DNA of 64,000 bases from Syntrophorhabdales bacterium (GCA_035541455.1 DATKNH010000116.1:1-64000); one strand, 5' to 3'; positions 9,142 through 18,541 are shown, counted from the first letter of the stretch. The notes: a model not told the origin generated them from the sequence alone. Made by a program: numbers and translations.

Positions 9142-11226
9142 ATGGACGAGAAGAAGAACGATGACGATCAGAATGACAAAAAAGGCATATCACGTCGTAA
9201 TGCCTTGAAGAAGCTGGCCGGCGGCCTCTTGGGAACCGCAGTTGTTGGGCTCACTGCGGATAGATCAGGTGCTGCCGCTGCCAAAAATAAAGCGGGAAAG
9301 GCCACGAAAGCTCACCAAAAACCGAAGATCCTGCTCATGGGTCTTGACTCATGCAGCATGGAAAAAATACTTGAATGGTCCAAGCAGGGCAAACTTCCCA
9401 CATTCAAGAAACTCCTTACCCAAGGAAGCTACGGTGAGTTTGAGAATATTTTTCGCGGCATGTCTGTGGATGCCTGGGCTGCCTACAACACGGGCGTTGG
9501 CCCGGGTCAGAATAACTTCTTCGGATCGCATCCATGGCAGATCTATGACAAGACGGCCTATCAGACCTCAGGCATAAACCGCTTCTTCAGGCTCCACGCG
9601 GCCACAGTGCCTTTCATGCTCGCGGAAGGAGGCGTGAAAGTGGGTCTTTGCGGTACGGCAATGTCCTGGCCGCCGGAACGGCTGAAGGATGGCTTTATGA
9701 TGTCGGGCAAGGGCGCGCCTGGCCCCGGCGACCAACCCTTCAACATGGGGCATGTATACTACACCCAGGAAAAACACAGGGCAGCGGGCCCCTTAAAGAC
9801 AAAGATTGCGTTCTCCAACGGAAAAGTTTCAACCATGATCCGCAGGAAGGACCAGCAAGTGCCGCTCGATCTGACGCTTAATCCTGGAAACACGGTAACC
9901 ATCGCATACGGCGACGTGAAGATTACACTGAAGGAAGGAGAATGGTCAAAGTACGTCCCCATACAATTCCCTAACGGGAGAAGAGCCATCGTTCGCTGGA
10001 AGCCGGAACGGGTCAATACGCAAGAAGGCGACCTGCAACTCTACCGTTACCGTCTTCTGCAGGATCCCACGGCACCCGAGCGGCATGAGCCGATAGACCC
10101 GTTCTTTGACGGACCGGTCGTCCCGACTGACCGTTGGACCTATCCTGCCTCTCTGCAGAAAGAAGTGTATGACGCGGTCGGCTACTATCGGACACCGAAT
10201 GTCCCCTTCGAATATGATTACACGTCTTTCATCGCGTACGTGCAGGAAGAGGAGACGCTGATAGAGGATTGCTATGATGCAACGCGGGAACAGAACGACA
10301 TCGTGATCTGGCTGACGAAAAATAAGCCGTGGGACTTCTTCTGGTTCTCCAATATGCCGTATGACCGCCTTAACCACAATATGACCCGCATCGAAGGCAA
10401 TCCAGACTGGTCAGAAGAGTACGAAGAGAAGTACGGGAACGACAAAGTGATGCTCGAGTTCACGCAGTACGTTGACAAGGAACTGGCACGGATGCTGAAG
10501 GAACTGCCAAAGGATTCCTGTTTCATGTTGATTTCCGACCACGCCTGGGGTCCTACCAAGAAAGATTTCGAGCCCAACTCATGGCTGATGAAGCTGGGTC
10601 TCCTCAATGTGAAGCCGGAAGTTGAGGGTAAGAAACGGACCTATGATAACGATGATATCGACTGGTCAAGGACCAAAGCATACACGTCCTGGAACCCCGG
10701 CATATTCATCAACCTCAAAGGCCGGGAACCGAATGGCATCGTGGAATATAACGAGTATGAGAAATTGCGTGACTTCATCATCGCTGAACTGAAGAACCTC
10801 AAAGATCCGGAAGGGCAGCAATACACAAACATCGCAGACCGGGTCGAGAACATTTATAAAGGCGATTACGGCTGGTACGCGGGTGACGTGCAGTTCTGCG
10901 GGTTCCGCGATGCGTCCGGCATCAAAGTGCCCGGCAAGAAAAACGACGGGCTCTACCAGATCAATTTCGGCGGGTTCGGCCGCGACGGCGCAATATGGGA
11001 CAATCCGCGCAGACATTTTACCGGCTATCATGGCAACGCGCTCACTTCTTTCATTGCGGTCGGCCCGGGTATCAAGAAGAACAATGACGTGTCGAAGGGC
11101 GGTCACATGATGAACGTGATGCCGACAATTATGCACATGTTCGGGTTGGTGCCGCCGCCCAATTTTGAAGGCCGCATCATGTATGAAATTTTCGAGCCCA
11201 ATTCTCCGTTTGCGAAGAAGACGTAG
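9142..11226 (+). CDS. Tat-exported alkaline phosphatase superfamily phosphodiesterase/sulfatase-like enzyme
   Basis: 694 residues from the ATG at 9142, chosen for AAGGAGGGTG just upstream. A twin-arginine signal (SRRNALKKLAGG, about residues 14-40) implies export of a folded, probably metal-loaded enzyme. Type I phosphodiesterase/nucleotide pyrophosphatase motifs follow in order: ILLMGLDSCS (first metal Asp), MSVDAWAAYNTG (candidate nucleophile Ser near 108), PYDRLNHNM, MLISDHAWGP, and YHGNALTSF near the C-terminus. These give the two-metal site of the superfamily, which hydrolyses phosphate diesters, monoesters or sulfate esters; which one cannot be read from sequence. The family's usual 400-500-residue core is enlarged by an insertion of about 150 residues. 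It lies between HhH genes and the Mo-enzyme. Confidence 0.82.
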   Translation: MDEKKNDDDQNDKKGISRRNALKKLAGGLLGTAVVGLTADRSGAAAAKNKAGKATKAHQKPKILLMGLDSCSMEKILEWSKQGKLPTFKKLLTQGSYGEFENIFRGMSVDAWAAYNTGVGPGQNNFFGSHPWQIYDKTAYQTSGINRFFRLHAATVPFMLAEGGVKVGLCGTAMSWPPERLKDGFMMSGKGAPGPGDQPFNMGHVYYTQEKHRAAGPLKTKIAFSNGKVSTMIRRKDQQVPLDLTLNPGNTVTIAYGDVKITLKEGEWSKYVPIQFPNGRRAIVRWKPERVNTQEGDLQLYRYRLLQDPTAPERHEPIDPFFDGPVVPTDRWTYPASLQKEVYDAVGYYRTPNVPFEYDYTSFIAYVQEEETLIEDCYDATREQNDIVIWLTKNKPWDFFWFSNMPYDRLNHNMTRIEGNPDWSEEYEEKYGNDKVMLEFTQYVDKELARMLKELPKDSCFMLISDHAWGPTKKDFEPNSWLMKLGLLNVKPEVEGKKRTYDNDDIDWSRTKAYTSWNPGIFINLKGREPNGIVEYNEYEKLRDFIIAELKNLKDPEGQQYTNIADRVENIYKGDYGWYAGDVQFCGFRDASGIKVPGKKNDGLYQINFGGFGRDGAIWDNPRRHFTGYHGNALTSFIAVGPGIKKNNDVSKGGHMMNVMPTIMHMFGLVPPPNFEGRIMYEIFEPNSPFAKKT

Positions 11227-11253
11227 AGTGCGTGCGCAGCGTTGGGTTGCGGG

Positions 11254-13425
11254 ATGGAAGACAGCAGAACAAAGAGGAGTATAAGCCGCAGGAGCTTCCT
11301 GAAAGCAAGTGCGCTGGGTGCGGGTGCGCTAGCCGCCCCCAAAATAGTGCAAGGTGATGCCAGCGAAGCGGCTCCTTCTGCAGCAAATCACATTGACCGC
11401 GAGGTCATGAGCTGCTGCCAGTTCTGCCAGGTACGATGCACCACAATCGTTCAAGTGAAGGATAAACGGGTTGTCAACGTGTATGGCAACCCGGAAAACG
11501 CCTGGACTGAAGGGAAGATGTGTCCTAAAGGTCAGGCGCTGGTAGAGCTTACCTACAGCCCGCATCGCTTGCTTTATCCCTTGAAACGCGAAGGCGCCGG
11601 CTGGAAGCGTATCTCCTACAGTGAGGCACTTGCCGTGGTGGCTGAACGCATCCTGAAAATCAAGAGCGATTTTCCGGAGGATTTCACACACCGCCTCGTT
11701 CTTTTCGCTCCGTTGTGGGAATCACACGAAAGTGAAATTACAGCACAGATGGCTCTGTACTCCGCAGGTTTTCCGGACATCTGCTCACCGGGAGACACGT
11801 GCATCGGGAGCTCGGCAACGGCTCTCCGCATCTGCTTGGGAAGCCCTGTTTCCACGACAACGATCGACGAAGTAATGAACGCGCAAACGCTTGTGCTCTG
11901 GGGAGCCAACATCGCAGAAATGTACCCGCCGTATATCCGCTGGATAGACAGGGCGCGCGAGAAAGGCGTGCGCGTCATTTATCTTGACCCCCGGAGGACA
12001 CCGACCAGCAATCACTGTGATGAGCAGATCATGGCGCGACCGGGCACGGATGGCGCGCTGGCTCTCGCTCTTATCCGGATGCTGATAAAAGAGAGCCTGT
12101 ATGACCGCAACTATGTGGCCCGTCATGTCAACGGTTTCAAAGAGTTGCTAGACGCGGCTGAGACCTATACCGCGGATAAAGTTGCGGGAATAACCTGGGT
12201 ACCGGAAGAGAAGGTGAAGGCACTCGCAAAGCAACTCGCTGCGAGCAAGCGAACCGTTGTGTGGCTTGGCGGCTCCATATCACGCTACACCAACTCAATA
12301 CAGAGTGTCCGGGCGATCATCGCGCTGCAGGCGCTGACTGCAAACCTGAGCGGCCCAGGCAAAGGCATCATGAATGTTCAGGGAGGAAAGCCCGGAGGCA
12401 CCGAGGCCCTGGAAGAGAGTTTCAGTGCTCCTGATCTCGGGAGTGCCCTGAGTTTCCGAAAGATACTCTTCGCTATGGAACAGAAACGCATCAAGGTGCT
12501 GATCCTGAATTCCAGCTATCGCCGCTATCCGGACGCGAACAGGGTCCGTAAGGCGATAGGAAACGTCGACTTTGTCGTCTATCGTGGGTTCTTTATGGAT
12601 GACGAGGCAAGCCTTGCGCACCTGATAATCCCGGGCACTATGCCATTCGAGAGTTCAGGCTCTCAGTACGGGGCGCAGCGACAGGTTGTCTGGCGCAATC
12701 AGGCCGTACCTGCGCAGGGCGAGACGACAGAGGACTGGCGATTCTATTCTGGCCTGGGAAAGAAGTTGAACGGAGAAAAATTTCCTGACCTGAAGAGCCC
12801 GGAGGAGATATTTGAACTGGTGAGGAGAAATGCTCCTACGTGGTCAGGTCTTACGCTGGAACGCTTGAAAAAAGAACCGGCAGGCATTTGCTGGCCGTGC
12901 CCGACGGAGGAGCACCCGGGCACCCGCGGCACTCTCTATCCTGAAGATCGGTTCTTGACCGGTGATGGGAAAGTGGAGCTTCGTTCACCGGCTCTCGGGA
13001 ACATAGAGTGGAGTGAGCCCGAAGAAAGCCCGTTCGCAGCGCCGGAGCAAGGTAAAGCCTTTCCCCTTATTTTTCTGCAGGGCAAAGTGGTGCAGCACTG
13101 GCAGCACACCTACACGAACTGGTCCGCGTATATGGCTCAATTCTCCAAAGGGAATTACGTGCAAGTACATCCGGATACGGTCAAGGGAATGGGAATCAAG
13201 GACGGTGACTGGGTGTATCTGGAAACCGGCATTGGGAAGATCAAGGTCAGATTAGTCGTAAGTGAAATGATCCTGCCTGGGCTTGTCTGGACACCTTCTC
13301 ATCCTGCCGCGACAAGTCCCTTTGCGGAGAACAGGGGAGCCTCCATCAATACGATCATTCCCTCCAACTGGGACAAGGTATCGGCTCAATTTAACGGATT
13401 CGGTTGCAGGTTGGTAAGGGTGTAG
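11254..13425 (+). CDS. Molybdopterin oxidoreductase catalytic subunit (PhsA/PsrA-like, Tat-exported)
   Basis: 723 residues from the ATG at 11254 (a TTG four codons earlier is also in frame). Tat signal SRRSFLKASALGAG (about 8-35). An N-terminal [4Fe-4S] motif CQFCQVRC with a fourth Cys in KMCPKG is followed by the molybdo-bis-MGD folds of the DMSO reductase family. A cysteine in SPGDTCIGSS is the candidate molybdenum ligand, as in polysulfide/thiosulfate/tetrathionate reductase-type enzymes. C-terminal residues 600-720 form the dinucleotide-binding domain. With the Fe-S and NrfD-type subunits downstream it should form a periplasm-facing, quinone-linked complex. Substrate cannot be fixed from sequence; the sulfate-ester context makes a sulfur compound an attractive guess. 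Confidence 0.88.
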   Translation: MEDSRTKRSISRRSFLKASALGAGALAAPKIVQGDASEAAPSAANHIDREVMSCCQFCQVRCTTIVQVKDKRVVNVYGNPENAWTEGKMCPKGQALVELTYSPHRLLYPLKREGAGWKRISYSEALAVVAERILKIKSDFPEDFTHRLVLFAPLWESHESEITAQMALYSAGFPDICSPGDTCIGSSATALRICLGSPVSTTTIDEVMNAQTLVLWGANIAEMYPPYIRWIDRAREKGVRVIYLDPRRTPTSNHCDEQIMARPGTDGALALALIRMLIKESLYDRNYVARHVNGFKELLDAAETYTADKVAGITWVPEEKVKALAKQLAASKRTVVWLGGSISRYTNSIQSVRAIIALQALTANLSGPGKGIMNVQGGKPGGTEALEESFSAPDLGSALSFRKILFAMEQKRIKVLILNSSYRRYPDANRVRKAIGNVDFVVYRGFFMDDEASLAHLIIPGTMPFESSGSQYGAQRQVVWRNQAVPAQGETTEDWRFYSGLGKKLNGEKFPDLKSPEEIFELVRRNAPTWSGLTLERLKKEPAGICWPCPTEEHPGTRGTLYPEDRFLTGDGKVELRSPALGNIEWSEPEESPFAAPEQGKAFPLIFLQGKVVQHWQHTYTNWSAYMAQFSKGNYVQVHPDTVKGMGIKDGDWVYLETGIGKIKVRLVVSEMILPGLVWTPSHPAATSPFAENRGASINTIIPSNWDKVSAQFNGFGCRLVRV

Positions 13426-13435
13426 AATGACAAGT

Positions 13436-13570
13436 TTTAATTACGAAATTCTAAATTCTAAACAATCTCAAAATTCAAATGTTCAAAGCGCGGCACGCAT
13501 TGCTGCCTGTTTGAAATGTAAACATTTGGCTATTCGGGATTGTTAAGGAATTCGATATCAGGATTTGGTT
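13436..13570. repeat. AT-rich imperfect palindrome inside the Mo-enzyme operon
   Basis: Left arm about 13440-13487 (ATTCTAAATTCTAAACAATC ... CAAATGTTCAAA) and right arm about 13508-13570 (TTTGA ... AACATTTG ... GGATTGTT) are imperfect reverse complements around a GC-rich centre. Composition is far more AT-rich than the flanking genes, which suggests an inserted repeat element between the catalytic and Fe-S subunit genes. Confidence 0.5.
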
Positions 13571-13587
13571 ACGTAGCTTGAGGTTGT

Positions 13588-14247
13588 ATGGTTGAGCGGC
13601 TTATTTTATTCGACGAAAAGAAGTGCATCCGGTGCCACTCGTGCGAGGTGGGGTGCCAGCTGGAGAACGATGCGCCTCCCGGCGTGCAACTCCGCTGGGT
13701 GAAAAGCCGCGTGGCGGGCCATCTGCCGACGGTACAGGAATGGTCTGTATCGACGGCATGCTTCCACTGCAATGATCCTTCATGTGCCTCCGCATGTCCG
13801 GCAGGTGCCCTACGCCGCAGAGCTGACGGAGTGGTGGAACACCTGCGAACGAGATGTATCGGCTGCGGCTACTGCATTCAGTCCTGTCCCTTTCACGTTC
13901 CAAAAAAGAGCCCGACCCAACATACAATGCGCAAGTGCAGCTTTTGCGTTCAGCGAGTCGACACGGGTAAAGCGCCGGCATGCGTGGCAAAATGCCCCAC
14001 GGAAGCGCTTACGTACTATCCTGACGGGAAAACACCTGACGTGCGGGCTTACGGCAAAGCCGAACGTCTGCATATGGTCTACGCGCTTCAAAGCTTGCCC
14101 GGTGATTACAGGTTGCCTGAACCTGTGCCGCTCAACACGGTGCGCGCATTTCAGGTCTGGAAGTGGCTCGGCGGGCTTCTACCCGGAGCCCTTGTGCTCG
14201 CGTGGCTCTGGAGAAGGCTTGGTCCGCAGGAGGGCATCGATGGTTGA
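13588..14247 (+). CDS. Four-cluster [4Fe-4S] electron-transfer subunit (PhsB/NrfC-like)
   Basis: 219 residues. Four cysteine groups typical of the PhsB/PsrB/NrfC ferredoxin subunits are present: CIRCHSCEVGCQ, CFHCNDPSCASACP, CIGCGYCIQSCP, and CSFCVQRV ... CVAKCP, giving four [4Fe-4S] clusters that wire the molybdenum subunit to the membrane subunit. Residues about 190-212 form a hydrophobic helix (WLGGLLPGALVLAWLW), an additional membrane anchor. No signal peptide is seen, consistent with piggyback export with the Tat-tagged catalytic partner. The ribosome binding site is weak. The stop codon overlaps the start of the NrfD-like gene. The 162-base gap to the catalytic subunit is filled by an AT-rich palindrome. 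Confidence 0.9.
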   Translation: MVERLILFDEKKCIRCHSCEVGCQLENDAPPGVQLRWVKSRVAGHLPTVQEWSVSTACFHCNDPSCASACPAGALRRRADGVVEHLRTRCIGCGYCIQSCPFHVPKKSPTQHTMRKCSFCVQRVDTGKAPACVAKCPTEALTYYPDGKTPDVRAYGKAERLHMVYALQSLPGDYRLPEPVPLNTVRAFQVWKWLGGLLPGALVLAWLWRRLGPQEGIDG

Positions 14248-15133
14248 GTCAGTCGAGGCCTGGGGACTCCCTGTAGCGCTGGATCTTTTCTTCGCAGGCC
14301 TCGGGGCGGGGAGCTTCTGTTTTGCCGTACTGGCGTCACGAAAGAAAGGGGATGCATTCGAAACATCTGCCCGAGGCGCGGCGATTTTTACCCCGCTCTC
14401 TCTCGGCTTCGGTCTCACGATGCTGATACTCGACCTCATGTACAAAACGCGTTTCTGGTTTACATTGGTTGTTTTCAACATCGACTCGCCGATGTCGTTT
14501 GGTGTCTGGCTGCTCACGATTTTTGCGTTGATATCTGTTGTTCACGCTCTTTTCTTTGTTCCTGAGCCGCTTTGGGCAAAGATACCACTCATCGGCAGAT
14601 GGACGCTCCCGCGGCAAGCAGCATATCGCCGCAGCCTGGGACTATTGGGGATTCCTTTTGCGCTTGCGGTATCTGTCTATACCGGCGTGCTGCTCTCTGT
14701 TTCATCTCTACCTCTCTGGAGAAATATTGCCCTTCCAGGTCTCTTCTGCTTCTCGGCTCTGGCCACGGGATTTGCAGCCGCCGGGCTGATTGCGCTCAGA
14801 ATTGCCCGAACAGACATGATGGAGCAGCCCATTCTCTGGCTCCGCAGAGGCTATCAGATATTGTTACCCGTTTACTTGCTCTTCACTCTGCTCTTTGCTC
14901 TGTTTGCGTATTCTTACGCACCATGGAACGATGTTCGCCATCTGATTGCGGGACGAATGGGTGTGGTCTGGTGGGCGGGTGTGCTCGGTCTGGGCATTCT
15001 TTTGCCGCTTGTTCTTGTCGTGGGCAGAGGACAGATGAATAGAATTAAGATTTCAGTAGCACTATACGCGTTGCTGCTAGGCGGGTTTCTCTTGCGGATG
15101 GTCCTCATCTTTGCGGGGCAGGCATCCGTATGA
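14240..15133 (+). CDS. NrfD/PsrC-like integral membrane subunit
   Basis: 297 residues with about eight or nine hydrophobic helices. The start at 14240 (ATG after GCAGGAGGGC) is preferred because it gives the usual NrfD N-terminus (WGLPVALDLFFAGLGAGSF) and overlaps the Fe-S subunit gene by eight bases; a much longer open frame upstream is an antisense-like artefact of the Fe-S gene in another frame. NrfD-type subunits hold a quinone site and pass electrons between the menaquinone pool and the Fe-S/Mo subunits. Together with 11254 and 13588 this completes a three-subunit respiratory complex. Direction (reductase or dehydrogenase) unknown. Confidence 0.88.
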   Translation: MVESVEAWGLPVALDLFFAGLGAGSFCFAVLASRKKGDAFETSARGAAIFTPLSLGFGLTMLILDLMYKTRFWFTLVVFNIDSPMSFGVWLLTIFALISVVHALFFVPEPLWAKIPLIGRWTLPRQAAYRRSLGLLGIPFALAVSVYTGVLLSVSSLPLWRNIALPGLFCFSALATGFAAAGLIALRIARTDMMEQPILWLRRGYQILLPVYLLFTLLFALFAYSYAPWNDVRHLIAGRMGVVWWAGVLGLGILLPLVLVVGRGQMNRIKISVALYALLLGGFLLRMVLIFAGQASV

Positions 15134-15183
15134 CCAGCGCACCACGAGCAGTGCGAAGACCGTAGTATAAGGAGGATTGTGCA

Positions 15184-15522
15184 ATGGCAAAGAAAAAAAT
15201 CGCTTTGGTCTGTGTAACAGTAATCGTTTTTTTTAGTGTTGCGTTCAGTCTCTGGCCCTCTTCATCCGGTTGGTCGGCAGAGGAAAAACTTAAAGGTAAG
15301 ACAGTCAATATCAACAAGGCGACCACGGACGATTTGATGAAAAACGTGCCCCTCATGACCCCGGAGCTGGCAAAGAATATTGTTAAGTACCGTAAAGATA
15401 ATGGCGATTTTCAGACTGTGGAAGAGCTGCTCCAGGTACCGGGCATGGACCGGACACTCCTTAAGCGAATCAAACCATTCTTTATTCTTGAAGGTATCGG
15501 AGGAAAGGACTGTACATGCTGA
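15184..15522 (+). CDS. Secreted ComEA-like helix-hairpin-helix protein 3
   Basis: 112 residues with a hydrophobic N-terminal signal/anchor (about 5-28) and a ComEA-type HhH domain (VNINKATTDDLMKNVPLM, LLQVPGMDRTLLKRI). It differs from copies 1 and 2 in having a one-residue insertion in the first hairpin and a terminal GGKDCTC with two cysteines, which could take a disulfide, metal or thioether link. AAGGAGG precedes the ATG. Its stop overlaps the start of the 964-residue gene in an ATGCTGA arrangement, so the two are translationally coupled and probably work together. Confidence 0.83.
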   Translation: MAKKKIALVCVTVIVFFSVAFSLWPSSSGWSAEEKLKGKTVNINKATTDDLMKNVPLMTPELAKNIVKYRKDNGDFQTVEELLQVPGMDRTLLKRIKPFFILEGIGGKDCTC

Positions 15523-18410
15523 ACTCCTTCGTTTGTGTGACCAGAGCGCGGCTTCGAAGAGTATTTCTTGGACTGCTTGCCCTCGCGGTACTCTTCTGGG
15601 GGCTTCAGGGTGTGAACTGCGCACGGGCTGCTGAGCAGGCGCGTGAGGCTGCCCGTGAGATTCCCCATGGCTTGCCCCCGGCGGAAGACGCCACATACAT
15701 TCCTAAATTGGGAGGCCTTCTTAACAAGACCCTTCGAAACCATTACGGACAGGAAAAGGAATTGGCCGAGTGCGTGGTGCTGAGAGGCAGCCAGGTTAAA
15801 GACAGCAAAGTTATTGTCCCTGCCGGCGGGCTCTTCTACGCTTCATCCACGTCACAGGACGCAAAGCCCCTGCGCAGAGACCCTTTCCTGATTCTGGGCG
15901 AGACCTCGTATCTCCTGTCCCTGAAAACAGCACAGGTAACAAAGAGGGATGTCGCGGTGAAGAAGAGGGGCAAGGTTCTTCTCGATGATTCAGGCTACCG
16001 GCTCTGGTTCGATTACGCGACAGATCACTACGGAAAACCCTACGGAGAGTTAGCGGTTATCGCCCCGTCCGGAGGATGGCAGACAGAGATGCCGGTCTCC
16101 TCCTCATTTCCTGAACCTTCGAAGGCGCGGGACCTGAAATTGAAAGAGGGCGTCAATCCGCAACAGGAGCCCTTCTTTCTTACCAGCTCTTACACGTACG
16201 GCGCTACGAAGCTCACCACGAAAAAAATGACGCATAACGACGCGCTCTTTTCTGAGGTGAGGTATCCGGTTATCAAGGAAGCTGTATTTTCCACGGACAG
16301 GCCCCACGTGGTGGGCATACGGCAGGAGAGCTATCGCTGGTGGTGGGACAAGAGGATTTACGCGTTCCGAAAAGAAAACGGAATTCTTGTAGAGGTGCGC
16401 AACTGGACGGGCAGAAAGGTACTGGCGTCAAAACTCCTCGTGCCCGCTACACAGCAGGAGTACAAGGTGACGCAGCAGGATCAGATGTCTCTCACCGACT
16501 TCGATCTTGATTTGCACATCGAGCTTGTCATCGACCCTTCCTGGTACAAGGGCTCTGACTTCGCGCCCTGGGCGAACGACGTTCCACTGGGATGGACAAG
16601 CGGTACGGTTTCCTTCATGATCTACGATAACCTTGTGCGCCTCCGAGACGGAGAGCCATGGCCGAGGGACAAGCGCTACATCGTGAGGCTCGAGCCCGAT
16701 TCCATGAGCGGCATGCTAAAGCGCGTTGTCCTCGAGAACAAAGATGCATTTGAGCTTACTAACGAGAAAGACAGCTACGCAGGGCCGGTCAAGATATCCG
16801 ATTTCTGGGACAGACCCTATTTTAAGATGGTGGCCGGAAAGATCGAAGGCGATGTGGTGAAGAACTCGTATGTCCGTGATTCTTTATTCCGGCGTACTGA
16901 TAACCTTATCCTGTGGAAGGAAGGGCGAGAGAACGCAGACTTCTTTATCGGCATGAGTGAACTGGTCGTCTCCGTGATGGAGGATACCTTCCTGACGAGG
17001 CTTGCGGACCCCACCTACGGGGTGCCCGTGGTGAAATCAAAGTTCACATCGTACCCTCCTGCCATCGCTTCTGCCAAATGGTTTGCGCCTGACCCTGACT
17101 GCGCGTTTGTGCCCAAGCTGAGAGGATTCACGCGTAAATTCGTGGAGAACCGTAAAGGGGAGAAGCTTACGTCCGCAGAGGCACTGGTCATACGGGGAAG
17201 TTATGTTGATTACCACAACGGCAAAATAATCATACCTCCGGCCGGCCTCTACTATACCACCCGCCTGGACAGAAACGTGCGGCCCCTCGCTGGTGAATCG
17301 TTCTACATTCTCGGCAAAAAAGCATATCTCCTGAGCACCGAGAGCTATCTGGTCGTCAAGAAGCATGCTGCGATCGATTTCTGGAAACAGGTGCCGATGG
17401 GAGACGGAAACCTCCTGTTCTGGCAGGATATCCCTCTGGGGGATGGGAGCAAAGCAGTCCGTTTTCTGGGATCGCGCTGGCTCTGGGGAAGGCCGGTGGC
17501 AACCATGCGCATCATCAAGTATTCAGGCAACGCGTTCGGAGCGGATATATTGCTCGCTCCGGGCCTCTCGGAGTACAAGCCCATCTATGGCGACAAATCC
17601 TTTGCCAATCAGGAGTACTCTTTGCCGGATGTTTACGCAGAGGGCGCAACCTATGTGATACCCCGGTGGGTGAGTCCCGATTTGGTGGAGATTGATGAGA
17701 TGGGCAGTCCCGGCATGGACTCTTTTACCATCTCGTACGAGGAGGCGGAAAAGCTGGAACTGAAAGCTGGCGAGCAGGCGCCTGTGGGCGAGTACAAGCT
17801 CAAGGTCGTGAGCGTTGACCAGGGTGCGAAAACAGCAAGGCTGGCGCTGCTTGACCGAGAGGGCAAAGTGCTCGCAGAGAAGCAGCTCGGCCCAGTAGAT
17901 CAGAAGGTATACGACACGTTACCGCAGTACAGCCCTTCGCAACAGAAGGTGATGATGGAGTACAAGGACGTTCATGTTGAACTTGAGCTCCCGTGCGACT
18001 TCAAGTCGGGGAAGGTCACACTCTATGCCTCCACGGGAACTCAGAAACTCGAACGGGATAAACCGTGGGCAGCTGACCCCCGTTATATCATGCGACCCGA
18101 CGTGTGCGGCCACTGCTACATGCTCAATGAGTTCATTCTTGATAATCCTAAGCCCATCGTACTCGACGCCAGGAATAACACGTATACAGGACCCGAAGGC
18201 TATTTCAAGATTGTGATCGATGACTTTGACGGCGAGCGTATCCAGGCGTGGCACATCGAGGATAAAACAGGGAGGAGGACGCCGAATCTTGCCGAATATC
18301 CGAAGAACAACGTGGATGTAATGGTGGGCGTGAACGGCACGACCGAGCATTTTCTGCGGAAGACACTGCTCAAGAGGCTGGCTTACAGAGAGATATGGCG
18401 GCTGAAATGA
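15516..18410 (+). CDS. Large secreted protein of two full-length repeats, unknown function
   Basis: 964 residues; I do not recognise the family. An N-terminal signal/anchor (about 15-40) precedes two copies of a unit of about 450 residues. Copy 1 begins near residue 60 (YIPKLGGLLNKTLRN) and copy 2 near 530 (FVPKLRGFTRKFVEN); both continue with VxRGSxV, PAGGLFY or PAGLYY, FLILGETSYLLS or FYILGKKAYLLS. Both end with matching segments DKRYIVR and DPRYIMR followed by a YxGP element. Predominantly beta-strand. Copy 2 alone has a CGHC motif near 864-867; no CxxCH haem motif is present. Start overlaps the HhH gene upstream (ATGCTGA). Its place between the redox complex and the exporter suggests a periplasmic scaffold or enzyme of the same system. 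Confidence 0.85.
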   Translation: MLNSFVCVTRARLRRVFLGLLALAVLFWGLQGVNCARAAEQAREAAREIPHGLPPAEDATYIPKLGGLLNKTLRNHYGQEKELAECVVLRGSQVKDSKVIVPAGGLFYASSTSQDAKPLRRDPFLILGETSYLLSLKTAQVTKRDVAVKKRGKVLLDDSGYRLWFDYATDHYGKPYGELAVIAPSGGWQTEMPVSSSFPEPSKARDLKLKEGVNPQQEPFFLTSSYTYGATKLTTKKMTHNDALFSEVRYPVIKEAVFSTDRPHVVGIRQESYRWWWDKRIYAFRKENGILVEVRNWTGRKVLASKLLVPATQQEYKVTQQDQMSLTDFDLDLHIELVIDPSWYKGSDFAPWANDVPLGWTSGTVSFMIYDNLVRLRDGEPWPRDKRYIVRLEPDSMSGMLKRVVLENKDAFELTNEKDSYAGPVKISDFWDRPYFKMVAGKIEGDVVKNSYVRDSLFRRTDNLILWKEGRENADFFIGMSELVVSVMEDTFLTRLADPTYGVPVVKSKFTSYPPAIASAKWFAPDPDCAFVPKLRGFTRKFVENRKGEKLTSAEALVIRGSYVDYHNGKIIIPPAGLYYTTRLDRNVRPLAGESFYILGKKAYLLSTESYLVVKKHAAIDFWKQVPMGDGNLLFWQDIPLGDGSKAVRFLGSRWLWGRPVATMRIIKYSGNAFGADILLAPGLSEYKPIYGDKSFANQEYSLPDVYAEGATYVIPRWVSPDLVEIDEMGSPGMDSFTISYEEAEKLELKAGEQAPVGEYKLKVVSVDQGAKTARLALLDREGKVLAEKQLGPVDQKVYDTLPQYSPSQQKVMMEYKDVHVELELPCDFKSGKVTLYASTGTQKLERDKPWAADPRYIMRPDVCGHCYMLNEFILDNPKPIVLDARNNTYTGPEGYFKIVIDDFDGERIQAWHIEDKTGRRTPNLAEYPKNNVDVMVGVNGTTEHFLRKTLLKRLAYREIWRLK

Positions 18411-18541
18411 GAGTGTTGTGGCGGATTCCGGCGCATAACTTCGTTGGGCGCGGCAGCGCGGGTCCTCGACCTACTTCAGTACGCCTGCGGCCCTCGCTTT
18501 GGGTCCGCCTCGTTCTGCATCCGGACTACGCCACAACACTC
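18411..18541. repeat. 131-bp dispersed palindromic element, copy A
   Basis: Perfect 13-base terminal arms (GAGTGTTGTGGCG at 18411-18423; CGCCACAACACTC at 18529-18541) enclose an imperfect palindrome whose centre, TACTTCAGTA at 18472-18481, sits exactly midway. Its inner sequence, read on the other strand, resembles 31906-32000 (shared GCAGAACGAGGCG and CAACGAAG-type blocks). It fills the gap between two cluster genes and could form a long cruciform or mRNA hairpin. Confidence 0.6.

Noticed and set aside
13772-14239. N-terminal extension of the NrfD-like gene
   Set aside because: It overlaps the Fe-S subunit gene in another frame and has composition unlike a protein; the ATG at 14240 gives the normal family N-terminus with a good ribosome binding site.
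15516-18410. Cytochrome c in the 964-residue protein because of CGHC
   Set aside because: Haem attachment needs CxxCH; the residue after CGHC is Tyr, and no other CxxCH exists in the protein.
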